A stretch of DNA of 64,000 nucleotides from an uncultured Burkholderiales bacterium (lineage in GTDB: Bacteria > Pseudomonadota > Gammaproteobacteria > Burkholderiales > Burkholderiaceae_C), in NCBI GenBank assembly GCA_943908475.1, contig CALTTG010000002.1, positions 1 to 64,000 on the forward strand, in the 5' to 3' direction. The notes under the pieces are model-generated. The model had not been told where the DNA came from and ran no database searches. It saw nothing but the letters and a program-made list of their open reading frames with translations. Shown in pieces: positions 1 to 8,756 of this stretch (position 1 is its first letter; every line of letters begins with the position of its first letter). The position numbers were made by a program, and so were the translations under genes.

Positions 1-1
1 C

Positions 2-199
2 GTGGACCGCGCCGCGCTGATCAAGTACTGGATCACCGACAACCAGTGCAAGCTGATCGACGAATGCCTGCAGCTCTTCGGTGGCTACGGCTACATGAAG
101 GAATACCCCATTGCCCGCCTGTGGGCTGACTCGCGCGTGCAGCGCATCTATGGCGGCACGAACGAAATCATGAAAGAGCTGGCTTCGCGCTTCCTGTGA
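2..199 (+). CDS. Acyl-CoA dehydrogenase, C-terminal fragment (5' end outside window)
   Basis: Only the last 65 residues are inside the window. They match the C-terminal helical domain of FAD-dependent acyl-CoA dehydrogenases, including the typical QLFGGYGYMKEYPIARLWAD stretch and a YGGTNEIMKE ending. The residue before the GTNEI motif is Gly rather than Glu. In the isovaleryl-CoA and long-chain acyl-CoA dehydrogenase subfamilies the catalytic base sits elsewhere, so this points to that type. The gene ends 43 bp before a thiolase and the two are very likely co-transcribed as part of a fatty-acid or branched-chain acyl degradation operon. The substrate cannot be assigned from this fragment. Confidence 0.9.
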   Translation: MDRAALIKYWITDNQCKLIDECLQLFGGYGYMKEYPIARLWADSRVQRIYGGTNEIMKELASRFL

Positions 200-242
200 G
201 CCGCCTGTTCAGAACCCCACTCATTTTCACGAAGGAGCTTCC

Positions 243-1448
243 ATGATCGAAGCCTACATTTTCGATGCCGTGCGCACACCGCGTGGCAAGGGCAAGAAAG
301 ACGGCAGCCTGCACCAGGCCACGCCCGTGTGGCTGTTGCGCACGCTGTTGCAAGCCCTGGAGCAACGCAATCGCCTGGACACCGCCTTGGTGGACGACGT
401 CATCCTCGGCTGTGTCACGCCCGTGGGCGAGCAAGGCGCCGACATCGCCCGCACCGCCGTGCTGGACGCGGGTTGGAACCAGTCGGTGGCCGGTGTGACC
501 CTGTCGCGCTTTTGCGCCTCGGGTCTGGAGGCCATCAACATGGCGGCCGCCAAGATCCGTGCTGGCCTGGACGACATGGTCGTGGCCGGTGGCGTGGAGA
601 GCATGAGCCGCTGGCCCATGGGCTCTGACGGCGGCGCCTGGGTCATGGACCCGCGCATCAACACGGGCACGGCCTTTGTGCCCCAGGGCATCAGCGCCGA
701 CCTGATCGCCACGCTGGAAGGCTTCTCGCGCACCGACCTCGATGCCTATGCCGCTGAGTCGCACCGCCGTGCCGCATTGGCGCAGGCCGAAGGTCGCTTC
801 GACAAGTCGGTGGTGCCCGTCAAGGACATCAACGGGATGCTGATGCTGGGCAAGGACGAGACCATCCGCCCCGGCACCTCGGTCGAGTCGTTGGCCAAGC
901 TGATGCCCTCGTTCGAGATGATGGGCACCATGGGCTTTGACGCCACGGCGCTTGACAAATACACCACCATCGAAAAGGTGATCCACGCCCACCATGCTGG
1001 CAACTCCTCGGGCATCGTCGACGGCGCGGCCTTGGTGCTGCTGGGCAGCAAGGAAGCTGGCATCAAGGCCGGCCTGAAGCCGCGCGCCCGCGTGATGATG
1101 GCGGTGGAGTGCGGCTCCGAGCCCACCATCATGCTCACCGGCCCCACACCCGCTTGTCACAAGGCCCTCAACAAGCTGGGCATGACCGCTGGCGACATCG
1201 ACCTGTGGGAAATCAACGAGGCCTTCGCCACCGTGCCGATGAAGACGGCGAAAGACCTGGGCGTGTCGATGGACCGCGTCAACGTCAACGGCGGCTCGAT
1301 CGCCATGGGCCACCCGCTGGGCGCCACCGGCGCCATCATTCTGGGCACCGCCTTGGACGAGCTGGAGCGCACGGGCAAGTCCACTGCCCTGGCCACCCTG
1401 TGCATCGGTGCCGGCATGGGCATCGCCACCATCATTGAACGCGTCTGA
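243..1448 (+). CDS. Acetyl-CoA C-acyltransferase (thiolase)
   Basis: A 401-residue thiolase, the normal family length, which cleaves 3-ketoacyl-CoA to acetyl-CoA and a shortened acyl-CoA. The nucleophilic Cys91 lies in SRFCASG, the NEAFA loop is at about residues 325-329, His357 is in GHPLGATG, and the second catalytic Cys387 is in CIGAGMG. The ATG follows GAAGGAGC at a good distance. It is followed after 14 bp by the multifunctional hydratase/dehydrogenase, so together they supply the last three steps of beta-oxidation. The order dehydrogenase, thiolase, FadJ-like enzyme is common in Burkholderiales. Chain-length preference cannot be read from the sequence. Confidence 0.95.
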   Translation: MIEAYIFDAVRTPRGKGKKDGSLHQATPVWLLRTLLQALEQRNRLDTALVDDVILGCVTPVGEQGADIARTAVLDAGWNQSVAGVTLSRFCASGLEAINMAAAKIRAGLDDMVVAGGVESMSRWPMGSDGGAWVMDPRINTGTAFVPQGISADLIATLEGFSRTDLDAYAAESHRRAALAQAEGRFDKSVVPVKDINGMLMLGKDETIRPGTSVESLAKLMPSFEMMGTMGFDATALDKYTTIEKVIHAHHAGNSSGIVDGAALVLLGSKEAGIKAGLKPRARVMMAVECGSEPTIMLTGPTPACHKALNKLGMTAGDIDLWEINEAFATVPMKTAKDLGVSMDRVNVNGGSIAMGHPLGATGAIILGTALDELERTGKSTALATLCIGAGMGIATIIERV

Positions 1449-1462
1449 GGAGGCACATCACC

Positions 1463-3610
1463 ATGACAACCCAAGCCTTCACCTTTGACATTGATGCCGA
1501 TGGCATCGGCCTGGTCACCATCGACATGCCGGGCCGCGCGATGAACGTGCTCAACCCCACGCTGGTCGAGCCTTTCGCGGCGCTGGTCACCCAACTGGAA
1601 ACAGACGCCAACCTCAAGGGCCTGGTCATCACGTCGGGCAAGTCCACCTTCATCGTGGGTGCCGACATCGACCAGCTCACGCAGATCACCAGTGCTGACG
1701 AGGCCTACAAGCTGTGTGAAGACCTCAAGGGCATGATGCGCCGCATGGAAAAGTGCGGCAAGCCCGTGGTGGCCGCCCTCAACGGCACCGCCTTGGGTGG
1801 TGGCCTGGAGCTGGCCCTGGCCTGCCACGCCCGCATCGCCATCGACGACGCCAAGACCAAGCTGGGCTTGCCGGAAGTCAAGCTCGGGTTGCTGCCCGGC
1901 GGTGGCGGCACGCAGCGTGTGCCCCGCATGGTCGGCATTCAAAAGGCGATGGAGCTCATCACCCAAGGCAAGGAACTCACGGCCGCGAAGGCCAAGGAGA
2001 TGGGCCTGGTGACCGAGTTGGCCGCCAACCGCGACGAGCTGCTGGCCAAGGCCCGCGCCTGGTGCTTGGCCAACCCCAAGGCCTCGCAGCCCTGGGACAA
2101 CAAGGGCTTCCGCATCCCCGGTGGCGACAGCAAGAGCCCCGCGGTGGTGCAGGTGCTGGCCATTTCGCCCTCGATCGCCAATGCCAAGGCGCACGGCAAC
2201 TACCCGGCCATCACCCACATCATGAGCTGCCTGTTCGAAGGCTGCCTGCTGGACTTCGACGCCGGCTCGCAGGTCGAGTCGCGCTACTTCGCTGCGTGCG
2301 TGGTCTCGCAGACCAGCAAGAACATGATCGGCACGCTGTGGCACCAACTCAACGCCATCAAGAAGGGCCAGTCGCGTCCCAAGGGCTTTGCCGAGGGCAA
2401 GGTCCAGAAGCTGGGCGTGCTGGGCGCCGGCATGATGGGCGCGGGCATCGCCTATGTGTCGGCCAAGGTGGGCATCGAGGTGGTGCTGCTGGACACCACG
2501 ATCGAGAACGCCGAAAAGGGCAAGGCCTATTCACAAGGCATTCTGGACAAGGCCGTGGCCCGGGGCCGCAGCACCCCTGACAAACGCGATGCCTTGCTGG
2601 CCCGCATCCGGCCCACCACCTCTTACGAGGACCTGGCGGGTTGCGACCTGGTGATCGAAGCGGTGTTCGAAGACCGCGACATCAAGGCGGTGTGCACGAA
2701 AAAGTCCGAAGCCGTGATCCCGACCACGGCGGTGTACGCCTCCAACACCTCGACACTGCCCATCACGGGTCTGGCCAAGGCCAGCGCGCGTCCGGCCAAC
2801 TTCCTGGGCCTGCACTTCTTCTCGCCCGTCGACAAGATGCCGCTGGTCGAGATCATCGTGGGCCAAGAGACGTCGGACGAAACCCTGGCTCGCGGCTTTG
2901 ACTACGTGCTGCAGATCGGCAAGACGCCGATCGTGGTCAACGACAAGCGCGGTTTTTACACCTCGCGCGTGTTCACCACCTACATCATGGAAGGCATGGC
3001 CATGCTGGGCGAGGGCATCCACCCGCGCTCGGTGGAAGTGGCGGGCTTGAAGGCGGGCATGCCCATGCCGCCCCTGGCCTTGCAAGATGAAGTCTCGCTC
3101 AGCCTGTCGCTGCACATCGCGGAACAAACGCGCAAGGACCTGGAAGCCGAAGGCGTGACCATCCCCGTGCACCCTGGGTTTGCGGTGGTGCAGAAAATCG
3201 GGGGCGAGAAGGCCCGCATCGGCAAGAAGTCGGGGCAAGGCTTCTACGACTACAACGGCAAGGACAAGAGCCTGTGGCCGGGTCTGCTGGAGGTCTATCC
3301 GCCCAAGGCGGAGCAGCCGTCCCAGCAAGAGCTGGTGGACCGCCTGCTCTACGCCCAGGCCAACGAGGCCGCGCGCTGCTTTGAGGAGAAGGTGGTGCGC
3401 TCGGTGGCCGACACCAACATCGGCTCGATCTTCGGCTGGGGCTTCGCGCCCAACCAGGGCGGTGCGCTGCAATTCATCAATGCGGTCGGTGCCCAGCGCT
3501 TTGTCGAGCGCGCCCGTGAGCTGGCCAAGGCTTACGGTCCGCGCTTCGAGCCGGCCGAGATCGTGGTGAAGATGGCGCGAGAGGGTGGTCGCTTCGAGGA
3601 CCTGGTGTGA
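1463..3610 (+). CDS. FadJ-like enoyl-CoA hydratase / 3-hydroxyacyl-CoA dehydrogenase
   Basis: A 715-residue bifunctional beta-oxidation enzyme. The N-terminal crotonase domain (about residues 10-200) keeps both catalytic glutamates, Glu116 in GGGLELALACHARIA and Glu138 in LPEVKLGLLPGGGGTQR. The NAD-binding Rossmann domain begins near residue 313 with LGVLGAGMMGAGIA. The dehydrogenase catalytic His451 and Glu463 are in HFFSPVDKMPLVE, with the spacing seen in FadB. The C-terminal 3HCDH domain is complete. A strong AGGAGG precedes the ATG. The start of the next gene overlaps its stop codon, which suggests translational coupling within one operon. Confidence 0.95.
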   Translation: MTTQAFTFDIDADGIGLVTIDMPGRAMNVLNPTLVEPFAALVTQLETDANLKGLVITSGKSTFIVGADIDQLTQITSADEAYKLCEDLKGMMRRMEKCGKPVVAALNGTALGGGLELALACHARIAIDDAKTKLGLPEVKLGLLPGGGGTQRVPRMVGIQKAMELITQGKELTAAKAKEMGLVTELAANRDELLAKARAWCLANPKASQPWDNKGFRIPGGDSKSPAVVQVLAISPSIANAKAHGNYPAITHIMSCLFEGCLLDFDAGSQVESRYFAACVVSQTSKNMIGTLWHQLNAIKKGQSRPKGFAEGKVQKLGVLGAGMMGAGIAYVSAKVGIEVVLLDTTIENAEKGKAYSQGILDKAVARGRSTPDKRDALLARIRPTTSYEDLAGCDLVIEAVFEDRDIKAVCTKKSEAVIPTTAVYASNTSTLPITGLAKASARPANFLGLHFFSPVDKMPLVEIIVGQETSDETLARGFDYVLQIGKTPIVVNDKRGFYTSRVFTTYIMEGMAMLGEGIHPRSVEVAGLKAGMPMPPLALQDEVSLSLSLHIAEQTRKDLEAEGVTIPVHPGFAVVQKIGGEKARIGKKSGQGFYDYNGKDKSLWPGLLEVYPPKAEQPSQQELVDRLLYAQANEAARCFEEKVVRSVADTNIGSIFGWGFAPNQGGALQFINAVGAQRFVERARELAKAYGPRFEPAEIVVKMAREGGRFEDLV

Positions 3611-4680
3611 GCGCCGCGGCGACCACATCGTCTGCGCTTCGCTCGGTCGGGCCCCTGGCGGGCCTGCTCGACGGCTTGCGGGTGATCGACCTCACTCGCA
3701 ACCTGCCTGGGCCCTTCAGCACCCGCATGCTGGCGGACCTGGGCGCCGAGGTCATCAAGGTTGAGCCGCCCGAGGGCGATCCAGCCCGACCGCTGGGCCC
3801 GCTCTTCGAAGCGCTCAACCATGGCAAGGATTGCCGCCGGATCGACTTCCGTCAGGCGCCTGACCTCGATCGCCTGCGCGAGTGGGTGATGGACGCCGAT
3901 GTGATGCTCGACAGTTTCCGTCCGGGCATCTTGGCGGCCATGGGCCTGGGGCATGAGCGCCTCAAAGCCCTCAACCCCCGGCTGGTGATGGTCTCCATCA
4001 CCGGTTATGGCCAAGAGGGTCCCTGGGCCCACCGCGCAGGGCATGACCTCAACTTCATGGCCATGTCGGGCGTGCTGGACCAGATGCGCTCGCCAGTGTC
4101 GGGCGAGATCGCGGTGTCGAATGTGCAGTGGGGCGACCTGGCCGCAGGCAGTTCCATGGCCACCATCGCGGTGCTGGCCGGAGTGCTGGAGTCTCGCCGC
4201 ACCGGGCTGGGGCGCCACATCGACATTTCCATGACCCACGGGCTGCATGCGCACCTGGTCATGCCCAAGGCCACGGGGCAATTGGTGGCCCCCATGCTGG
4301 GTGGTCGTCAGCCGGGCGCCGGCGAAGACCTGCTCAACGGGGCGTTGCCTTGCTACAACCTGTACCCCTGCGCCGACGGCCGCACCTTGGCGGTGGGCGC
4401 CTTGGAGTTCAAGTTCTGGAAGGTGGCGTGCGAGGTGTTCGAGCGCCCTGACTGGATCCCTCTGCACTGGCAGCGGGGCGTGTTCCCCAACTCGCCCGAG
4501 TGTCGGCGCCTGAGGGATGAGGTGGCGGCCCTGGTCCGGTCTCAGCCTCTGGCGCACTGGACTCAGCGTTTTGAGAGCGCCGATGCGTGCGTCACGCCGG
4601 TGCTCACGGTGGCCGAGGCCCAGGCGCACGCATTGTTTGCTGGCCAACCCACGGTGCAGGCCTGGGCGCCTGTGGGCTGA
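3607..4680 (+). CDS. CaiB/BaiF family (class III) CoA-transferase
   Basis: A 357-residue class III CoA-transferase or alpha-methylacyl-CoA racemase type protein. The N-terminal signature VIDLTRNLPGPFSTRMLADLGAEVIKVE-type region is clear at about residues 25-55, and Asp147 in GHDLNFMA matches the catalytic aspartate of the family. The GTG start overlaps the preceding TGA (GTGA), so it is coupled to the beta-oxidation genes. From this context it may activate or racemise an acyl chain for the same pathway. The sequence alone does not distinguish racemase (Amacr-type) from transferase; the length of about 360 residues and the lack of the longer C-terminal part of CaiB slightly favour a racemase-like role. 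Confidence 0.88.
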   Translation: MSAAATTSSALRSVGPLAGLLDGLRVIDLTRNLPGPFSTRMLADLGAEVIKVEPPEGDPARPLGPLFEALNHGKDCRRIDFRQAPDLDRLREWVMDADVMLDSFRPGILAAMGLGHERLKALNPRLVMVSITGYGQEGPWAHRAGHDLNFMAMSGVLDQMRSPVSGEIAVSNVQWGDLAAGSSMATIAVLAGVLESRRTGLGRHIDISMTHGLHAHLVMPKATGQLVAPMLGGRQPGAGEDLLNGALPCYNLYPCADGRTLAVGALEFKFWKVACEVFERPDWIPLHWQRGVFPNSPECRRLRDEVAALVRSQPLAHWTQRFESADACVTPVLTVAEAQAHALFAGQPTVQAWAPVG

Positions 4681-4741
4681 AAAAGCATTCAACCTTTGGG
4701 CAGGGGGCGCCGATAAGAGGAGACATTCCGATGTTGTCCTC

Positions 4742-5938
4742 ATGCAAGCACCCCCCTGGCTCCCCACCTTCTGGCAATGGTTCGCAGGCCACGACCCGCT
4801 CCGGCGGCGTCATGTGCTGATCTGTGTGGCCAGTGGTCAGATCTATGCGGTCACCCTGGCCGTGATGTGGCACGCTGTTTGGCTGGACCTCATGTCCAAG
4901 GAGCTGGCCGGCGTCATCAGCACCTTGATGGTGGCCACCTGGACCACGATTTTCGCGCTGGTGCGCTCGGGCTGGTCGGCGCGCTTTGCCGACCCGGTGC
5001 TCGCCATGCCTCACGCGATGGTGGCGATTTTCAACACCGTGATGGCTTACGCCTGGCTGGGTGATCTTCGGGCCGACGTGTTCGTGTTGCTGGCCCAGTG
5101 CATCGCGGTCACGATGTTTCGCATCCAGCCTCGCCAGAGCCTCTTGCTCGGCTTTTGGTGCGTGGGCCTGCTGCTGGCGGCGCAGTTCTGGTTGGTGCAC
5201 CACTCCGGTCAGACCATCGAGCGCGAAGCCGTGGTGGCCCATGCGGTGGTGGGGGGCTCCACCTTGCTGGCCTTGTCCCTGGTGGCCAACTGGGTGGCCG
5301 AACTCCGGCAGAAAATCAGCCGGCAGTCGCAGCGTTTGCAAGATACCCTGGCCCAGGTTCAGTCTCTGGCCACCACCGACATGCTGACGGGCCTGCTCAA
5401 CCGCCGTCAGATGGAAGAGGTGCTGGCCACCGAGATGGCGCGTGCCGTGCGCTCGGGCAGCCCCCTGTGTGTGGCCTTGCTGGACCTCGATCACTTCAAA
5501 CGGGTCAACGATGTGTATGGCCATCGCATGGGTGACGAGGTGCTGCGCCGCTTTGCCGCACTGTTGCGCACCGAAATGCGCGCGGTGGACCACTCGGCGC
5601 GCTGGGGTGGGGAAGAGTTCATCATCCTCATGCCGCACGCCGACCTGGAGCAAGCCGGTGTGGCCCTGGAGCGCATCCGCTCGCGCTTGGCCGACATGCC
5701 CATGAGCGATCACGATCCCCTGCGTGTGACGATGTCCGGCGGCGTCGCCGCGTGGACGCCTGGCGTGGCCCTGGAGCATTGGCTGGATCAGGCCGATCAA
5801 GCCTTGTACACGGCCAAGCATTTGGGACGAAATCGCGTCAGCGCTGCCCCCCGGGCCCCGGTGCCCCGGGCCGATGAACCCGGTGTGAGGCCCTTTCGGT
5901 CCGGTTTCTCGCCGTCGCTGGACCCTGGTGGTGCCTGA
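4742..5938 (+). CDS. Membrane diguanylate cyclase (GGDEF), first of a tandem pair
   Basis: A 398-residue protein with about six hydrophobic segments in residues 25-185, a short coiled linker, and a GGDEF domain carrying GGEEF at residues 289-293. The inhibitory I-site RAVD lies five residues before GGEEF, so c-di-GMP feedback is expected. It should make c-di-GMP at the inner membrane in response to an unknown signal; the membrane part matches no named sensor I recognise. The start is uncertain: the best Shine-Dalgarno (AAGAGGAGA, 4715-4723) points at an ATG at 4731 in another frame that stops after 29 codons. The ATG at 4742 is the first usable start in the conserved frame. It overlaps the next cyclase at TGATG. 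Confidence 0.9.
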   Translation: MQAPPWLPTFWQWFAGHDPLRRRHVLICVASGQIYAVTLAVMWHAVWLDLMSKELAGVISTLMVATWTTIFALVRSGWSARFADPVLAMPHAMVAIFNTVMAYAWLGDLRADVFVLLAQCIAVTMFRIQPRQSLLLGFWCVGLLLAAQFWLVHHSGQTIEREAVVAHAVVGGSTLLALSLVANWVAELRQKISRQSQRLQDTLAQVQSLATTDMLTGLLNRRQMEEVLATEMARAVRSGSPLCVALLDLDHFKRVNDVYGHRMGDEVLRRFAALLRTEMRAVDHSARWGGEEFIILMPHADLEQAGVALERIRSRLADMPMSDHDPLRVTMSGGVAAWTPGVALEHWLDQADQALYTAKHLGRNRVSAAPRAPVPRADEPGVRPFRSGFSPSLDPGGA

Positions 5939-7194
5939 TGCTGACCGAACCCCGACCACTGACGTTTCGTGAGTCCATTCAGCCCCTGCTGCACTGGCTG
6001 CTGGGCTTTGACCGCCCCACCCGTGAGCGGGTGCTGGGTGTGGGCCTGTGCAGCTTGGTGTACCTCGCTTGCTCGGGCATGGCCCAGTACGTGGCCGACC
6101 TGGACATGATTCGTCCCTGGATGGTGCATGTCTTGCTGTGGGTGGTGGTGCCCATCAACCTGTTGTTGCTGGGCTTGATTCGCTCCGGGTGGAGCCGTCG
6201 CCTGCGAGACCCGGCCATGACGGTGCTGCAGTATTCGGTGGCCCTCGTGGCCATCTCGCTGGCGTATGTCGCGGTGCGCCCGGGTGACCGAGGGCTCGTG
6301 CTGGGCCTCATCACGCTGGTGATGGTGTTTGGCATGTACACGCACACGCCGCGTCAGACCCTGCTGGTGGGCGCCAGCGCCATTGCGGTGCTGGGCCCGT
6401 GCATGTGGGTGCTCTCCCACGTGGACCCGGTGTTTTACCCCTCCTCGCGCGAGTTGCTGCGGTTCGAATTGCTGGCGGGCACGGTGCCCGTGCTGATCTA
6501 CGCTTCCAACCAGTTGGCGCAATGGCGCGATCGGCTGCGCCTGCAGCGCCGTGAATTGGAGGCAGCCTTGGCCAAGGTGCAAGAGCTGGCCACCCGTGAC
6601 AGCCTCACCGGGTTGTACAACCGCCGCCACATGCAAGAGCTGCTCGATGTCAGTGTGGGGCGCCTGGAGCGTTACGGCGAGCGCTTTTCGGTGGCCATCA
6701 TCGACTTGGACCACTTCAAGCGCATCAACGATACGTTTGGCCATCGGGTGGGCGACGAGGTGCTGGTGTCGTTTGCCCGCGTGGCGGCGGCCGTGTTGAG
6801 AGAGACCGATGTGCTGGCTCGTTGGGGTGGCGAAGAGTTCATCATGCTCTTTCCCAACTCGCACGCCACCCAGGCCATGGCACCGCTGCAGCGCCTTCGC
6901 GCGCAGCTGTACGACGAGGTGGTGTCAGAGTCGCACCCGGATTTGCGCGTGTCGTTCTCGGCCGGCATTTCCATCCACGTGGCCAGCTCCACCCTGGGGC
7001 ACACCCTGGAGCGCGCCGATGCCGCCTTGTACGAGGCCAAGCACCAAGGACGCAACCGCATCAACTTGGCCCCCATGAGCCAAAGCATGCTGGAAGAGTC
7101 GCTGTTGTCAGACCCAGACGACTCCTTGTTGCCGCTGATCGAGCGATTCACCGTGCAGGAGCCGCCTCACCTGTTCAGCACGCCACGACATTGA
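5938..7194 (+). CDS. Membrane diguanylate cyclase (GGDEF), second of a tandem pair
   Basis: A 418-residue paralogue of the preceding protein with the same layout: a hydrophobic N-terminal half (about six membrane segments, residues 30-190), a linker with ELEAALAKVQELATRDSLTG, and a GGDEF domain with GGEEF at 297-301. The RETD I-site is five residues upstream. Its ATG overlaps the stop of the first cyclase (TGATG), so the two are translated together and probably arose by duplication. The two sensor halves are clearly less alike than the catalytic halves, which suggests different signals feeding the same second messenger. Its 3' end overlaps the convergent sdaA gene by 20 bp. Confidence 0.92.
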   Translation: MLTEPRPLTFRESIQPLLHWLLGFDRPTRERVLGVGLCSLVYLACSGMAQYVADLDMIRPWMVHVLLWVVVPINLLLLGLIRSGWSRRLRDPAMTVLQYSVALVAISLAYVAVRPGDRGLVLGLITLVMVFGMYTHTPRQTLLVGASAIAVLGPCMWVLSHVDPVFYPSSRELLRFELLAGTVPVLIYASNQLAQWRDRLRLQRRELEAALAKVQELATRDSLTGLYNRRHMQELLDVSVGRLERYGERFSVAIIDLDHFKRINDTFGHRVGDEVLVSFARVAAAVLRETDVLARWGGEEFIMLFPNSHATQAMAPLQRLRAQLYDEVVSESHPDLRVSFSAGISIHVASSTLGHTLERADAALYEAKHQGRNRINLAPMSQSMLEESLLSDPDDSLLPLIERFTVQEPPHLFSTPRH

Positions 7195-8578
7195 CGGCCA
7201 GGCCACCGCGCGAGGTCTCTTTGTACTTGTCTTTCATGTCCAGCCCGGTCTGGCGCATGGTCTCGATCACCTTGTCCAGGCTGACCCGGTGGCTGCCGTT
7301 GCCATGCAGGGCCAGCCGGGCGGCATTGACCGCCTGAACGGCTGCCACCGCGTTGCGCTCGATGCAGGGGATTTGAACCAGCCCCCCCACGGGGTCGCAG
7401 GTCAGACCCAGGTGGTGTTCCATCCCGATTTCTGCGGCGTTTTCGACCTGCTCGGGCGTGCCGCCCATGACGGCACACAGCCCCGCTGCCGCCATGGAGC
7501 AGGCCACGCCCACCTCGCCCTGGCACCCCACCTCTGCGCCTGAAATGGACGCGTTCTCCTTGTAGAGCAGGCCCACAGCCCCGGCCGTCAACAGGAAGTT
7601 CTCGACTTCGCGGTCAAAGGTGGGTGGACTGAGGTCGCGCCGCAGGTCGCGCCAGTGATGCAGCACCGCCGGGATGATGCCTGCCGCGCCATTGGTGGGC
7701 GCGGTCACCACCCGGCCAGCGCTGGCGTTTTCTTCGTTCACCGCCAGTGCGTACAGGTTGAGCCAGTCCATGGCGGCCCAGGGGTGCGGTCCTGCGCCGG
7801 TCTGCGGTGTGGCGTTCAGTGTGGCGAACAGCGACGGCGCGCGTCGAGGCACACCCAGCTTGCCGGGCAACAGGCTGCCCTCGGGGCGGCTCAACCCACG
7901 CCGCACACAGGCCTGCATCACCGACCACAGGTGGCGCAGTCCTTCGGACGTCTTGGCGTCATCGCGCCAGTGGCGTTCATTGAAGCGCATCACATCGGCC
8001 ATGTGGCAGTGGTGTTGTCGGCACAAGGCCAGCAGTTCGGCTGCGCTGTGAAAAGGCCAGGGCAACACCGAGGCATCGGGCACCACCTGGCGCACCGAGC
8101 GCACGTCCTCCAGCAATGCATCGCTGACGACGAAGCCGCCGCCCACCGAGAAGTAGGTGCGCTCCAGCACGGTCTGACCGAGCGCGTCGGCCGCCGAGAA
8201 CACCATGCCGTTGGTGTGGAAGGGCAGGCGTTGGCGGCCCAGCATTCGCACGGTCAGCATCACCTGCTGCAAGCCCATCACCGTCACGCCCCCGTGACCT
8301 GCTCGCCAGGGGGCCAGCCACCCGTCCACCTGGTCCACATCAACCGTTTCGGGTTGCTGCCCCATCAAGCCCAGCACCACGGCGCTGTCGCTGCCATGGC
8401 CGCGCCCCGTGGCCCCGAGCGACCCCAGCAACCGCACCTCGATGGCGGTGGTCGACGACAACAGGCCATCGTGGGCCAGGGCGGTGGCAAACAGGCGAGC
8501 GGCCCGCATGGGCCCCACGGTGTGAGAGCTCGAAGGGCCAATGCCCACCTTGAACAGATCGAACACGGAGACGGCCAT
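7175..8578 (-). CDS. sdaA: L-serine ammonia-lyase (iron-sulfur, single chain)
   Basis: A 467-residue L-serine dehydratase that deaminates L-serine to pyruvate. The N-terminal beta domain starts MAVSVFDLFKVGIGPSSSHT, the family hallmark. The C-terminal alpha domain contains the cysteines expected to ligate the 4Fe-4S cluster (CQGEVGVACSMAAAG, LTCDPVGG, PCIERN). Both domains are on one chain, as in the Gram-negative enzymes. The ATG at 8578 was chosen because the conserved N-terminus begins there; upstream in-frame sequence is non-conserved. It is divergent from the DUF4382 lipoprotein gene, with 178 bp between the starts. Confidence 0.95.
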   Translation of the reverse strand: MAVSVFDLFKVGIGPSSSHTVGPMRAARLFATALAHDGLLSSTTAIEVRLLGSLGATGRGHGSDSAVVLGLMGQQPETVDVDQVDGWLAPWRAGHGGVTVMGLQQVMLTVRMLGRQRLPFHTNGMVFSAADALGQTVLERTYFSVGGGFVVSDALLEDVRSVRQVVPDASVLPWPFHSAAELLALCRQHHCHMADVMRFNERHWRDDAKTSEGLRHLWSVMQACVRRGLSRPEGSLLPGKLGVPRRAPSLFATLNATPQTGAGPHPWAAMDWLNLYALAVNEENASAGRVVTAPTNGAAGIIPAVLHHWRDLRRDLSPPTFDREVENFLLTAGAVGLLYKENASISGAEVGCQGEVGVACSMAAAGLCAVMGGTPEQVENAAEIGMEHHLGLTCDPVGGLVQIPCIERNAVAAVQAVNAARLALHGNGSHRVSLDKVIETMRQTGLDMKDKYKETSRGGLAVNVVAC

Positions 8579-8756
8579 GTGAACACCTCTGAGGCCATTG
8601 TGAGGACACCGCCCCAGCGTGGCGCATCCCGGATCGTGGAATCCGTGGAAAAGGTGCATTTTTCTGTAAGCCCCCTGGACACGGGGGACCTTCATCTGAT
8701 TAAATGTGTGAACTGCACATTTGCATCGAGCCGATGCCCACCCGATGGAGACCCCC

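Noticed and set aside
168..1313. 381-codon minus-strand frame opposite the thiolase
   Set aside because: The plus-strand thiolase has all catalytic residues; this frame shows only His/Gly/Val-rich low-information sequence.
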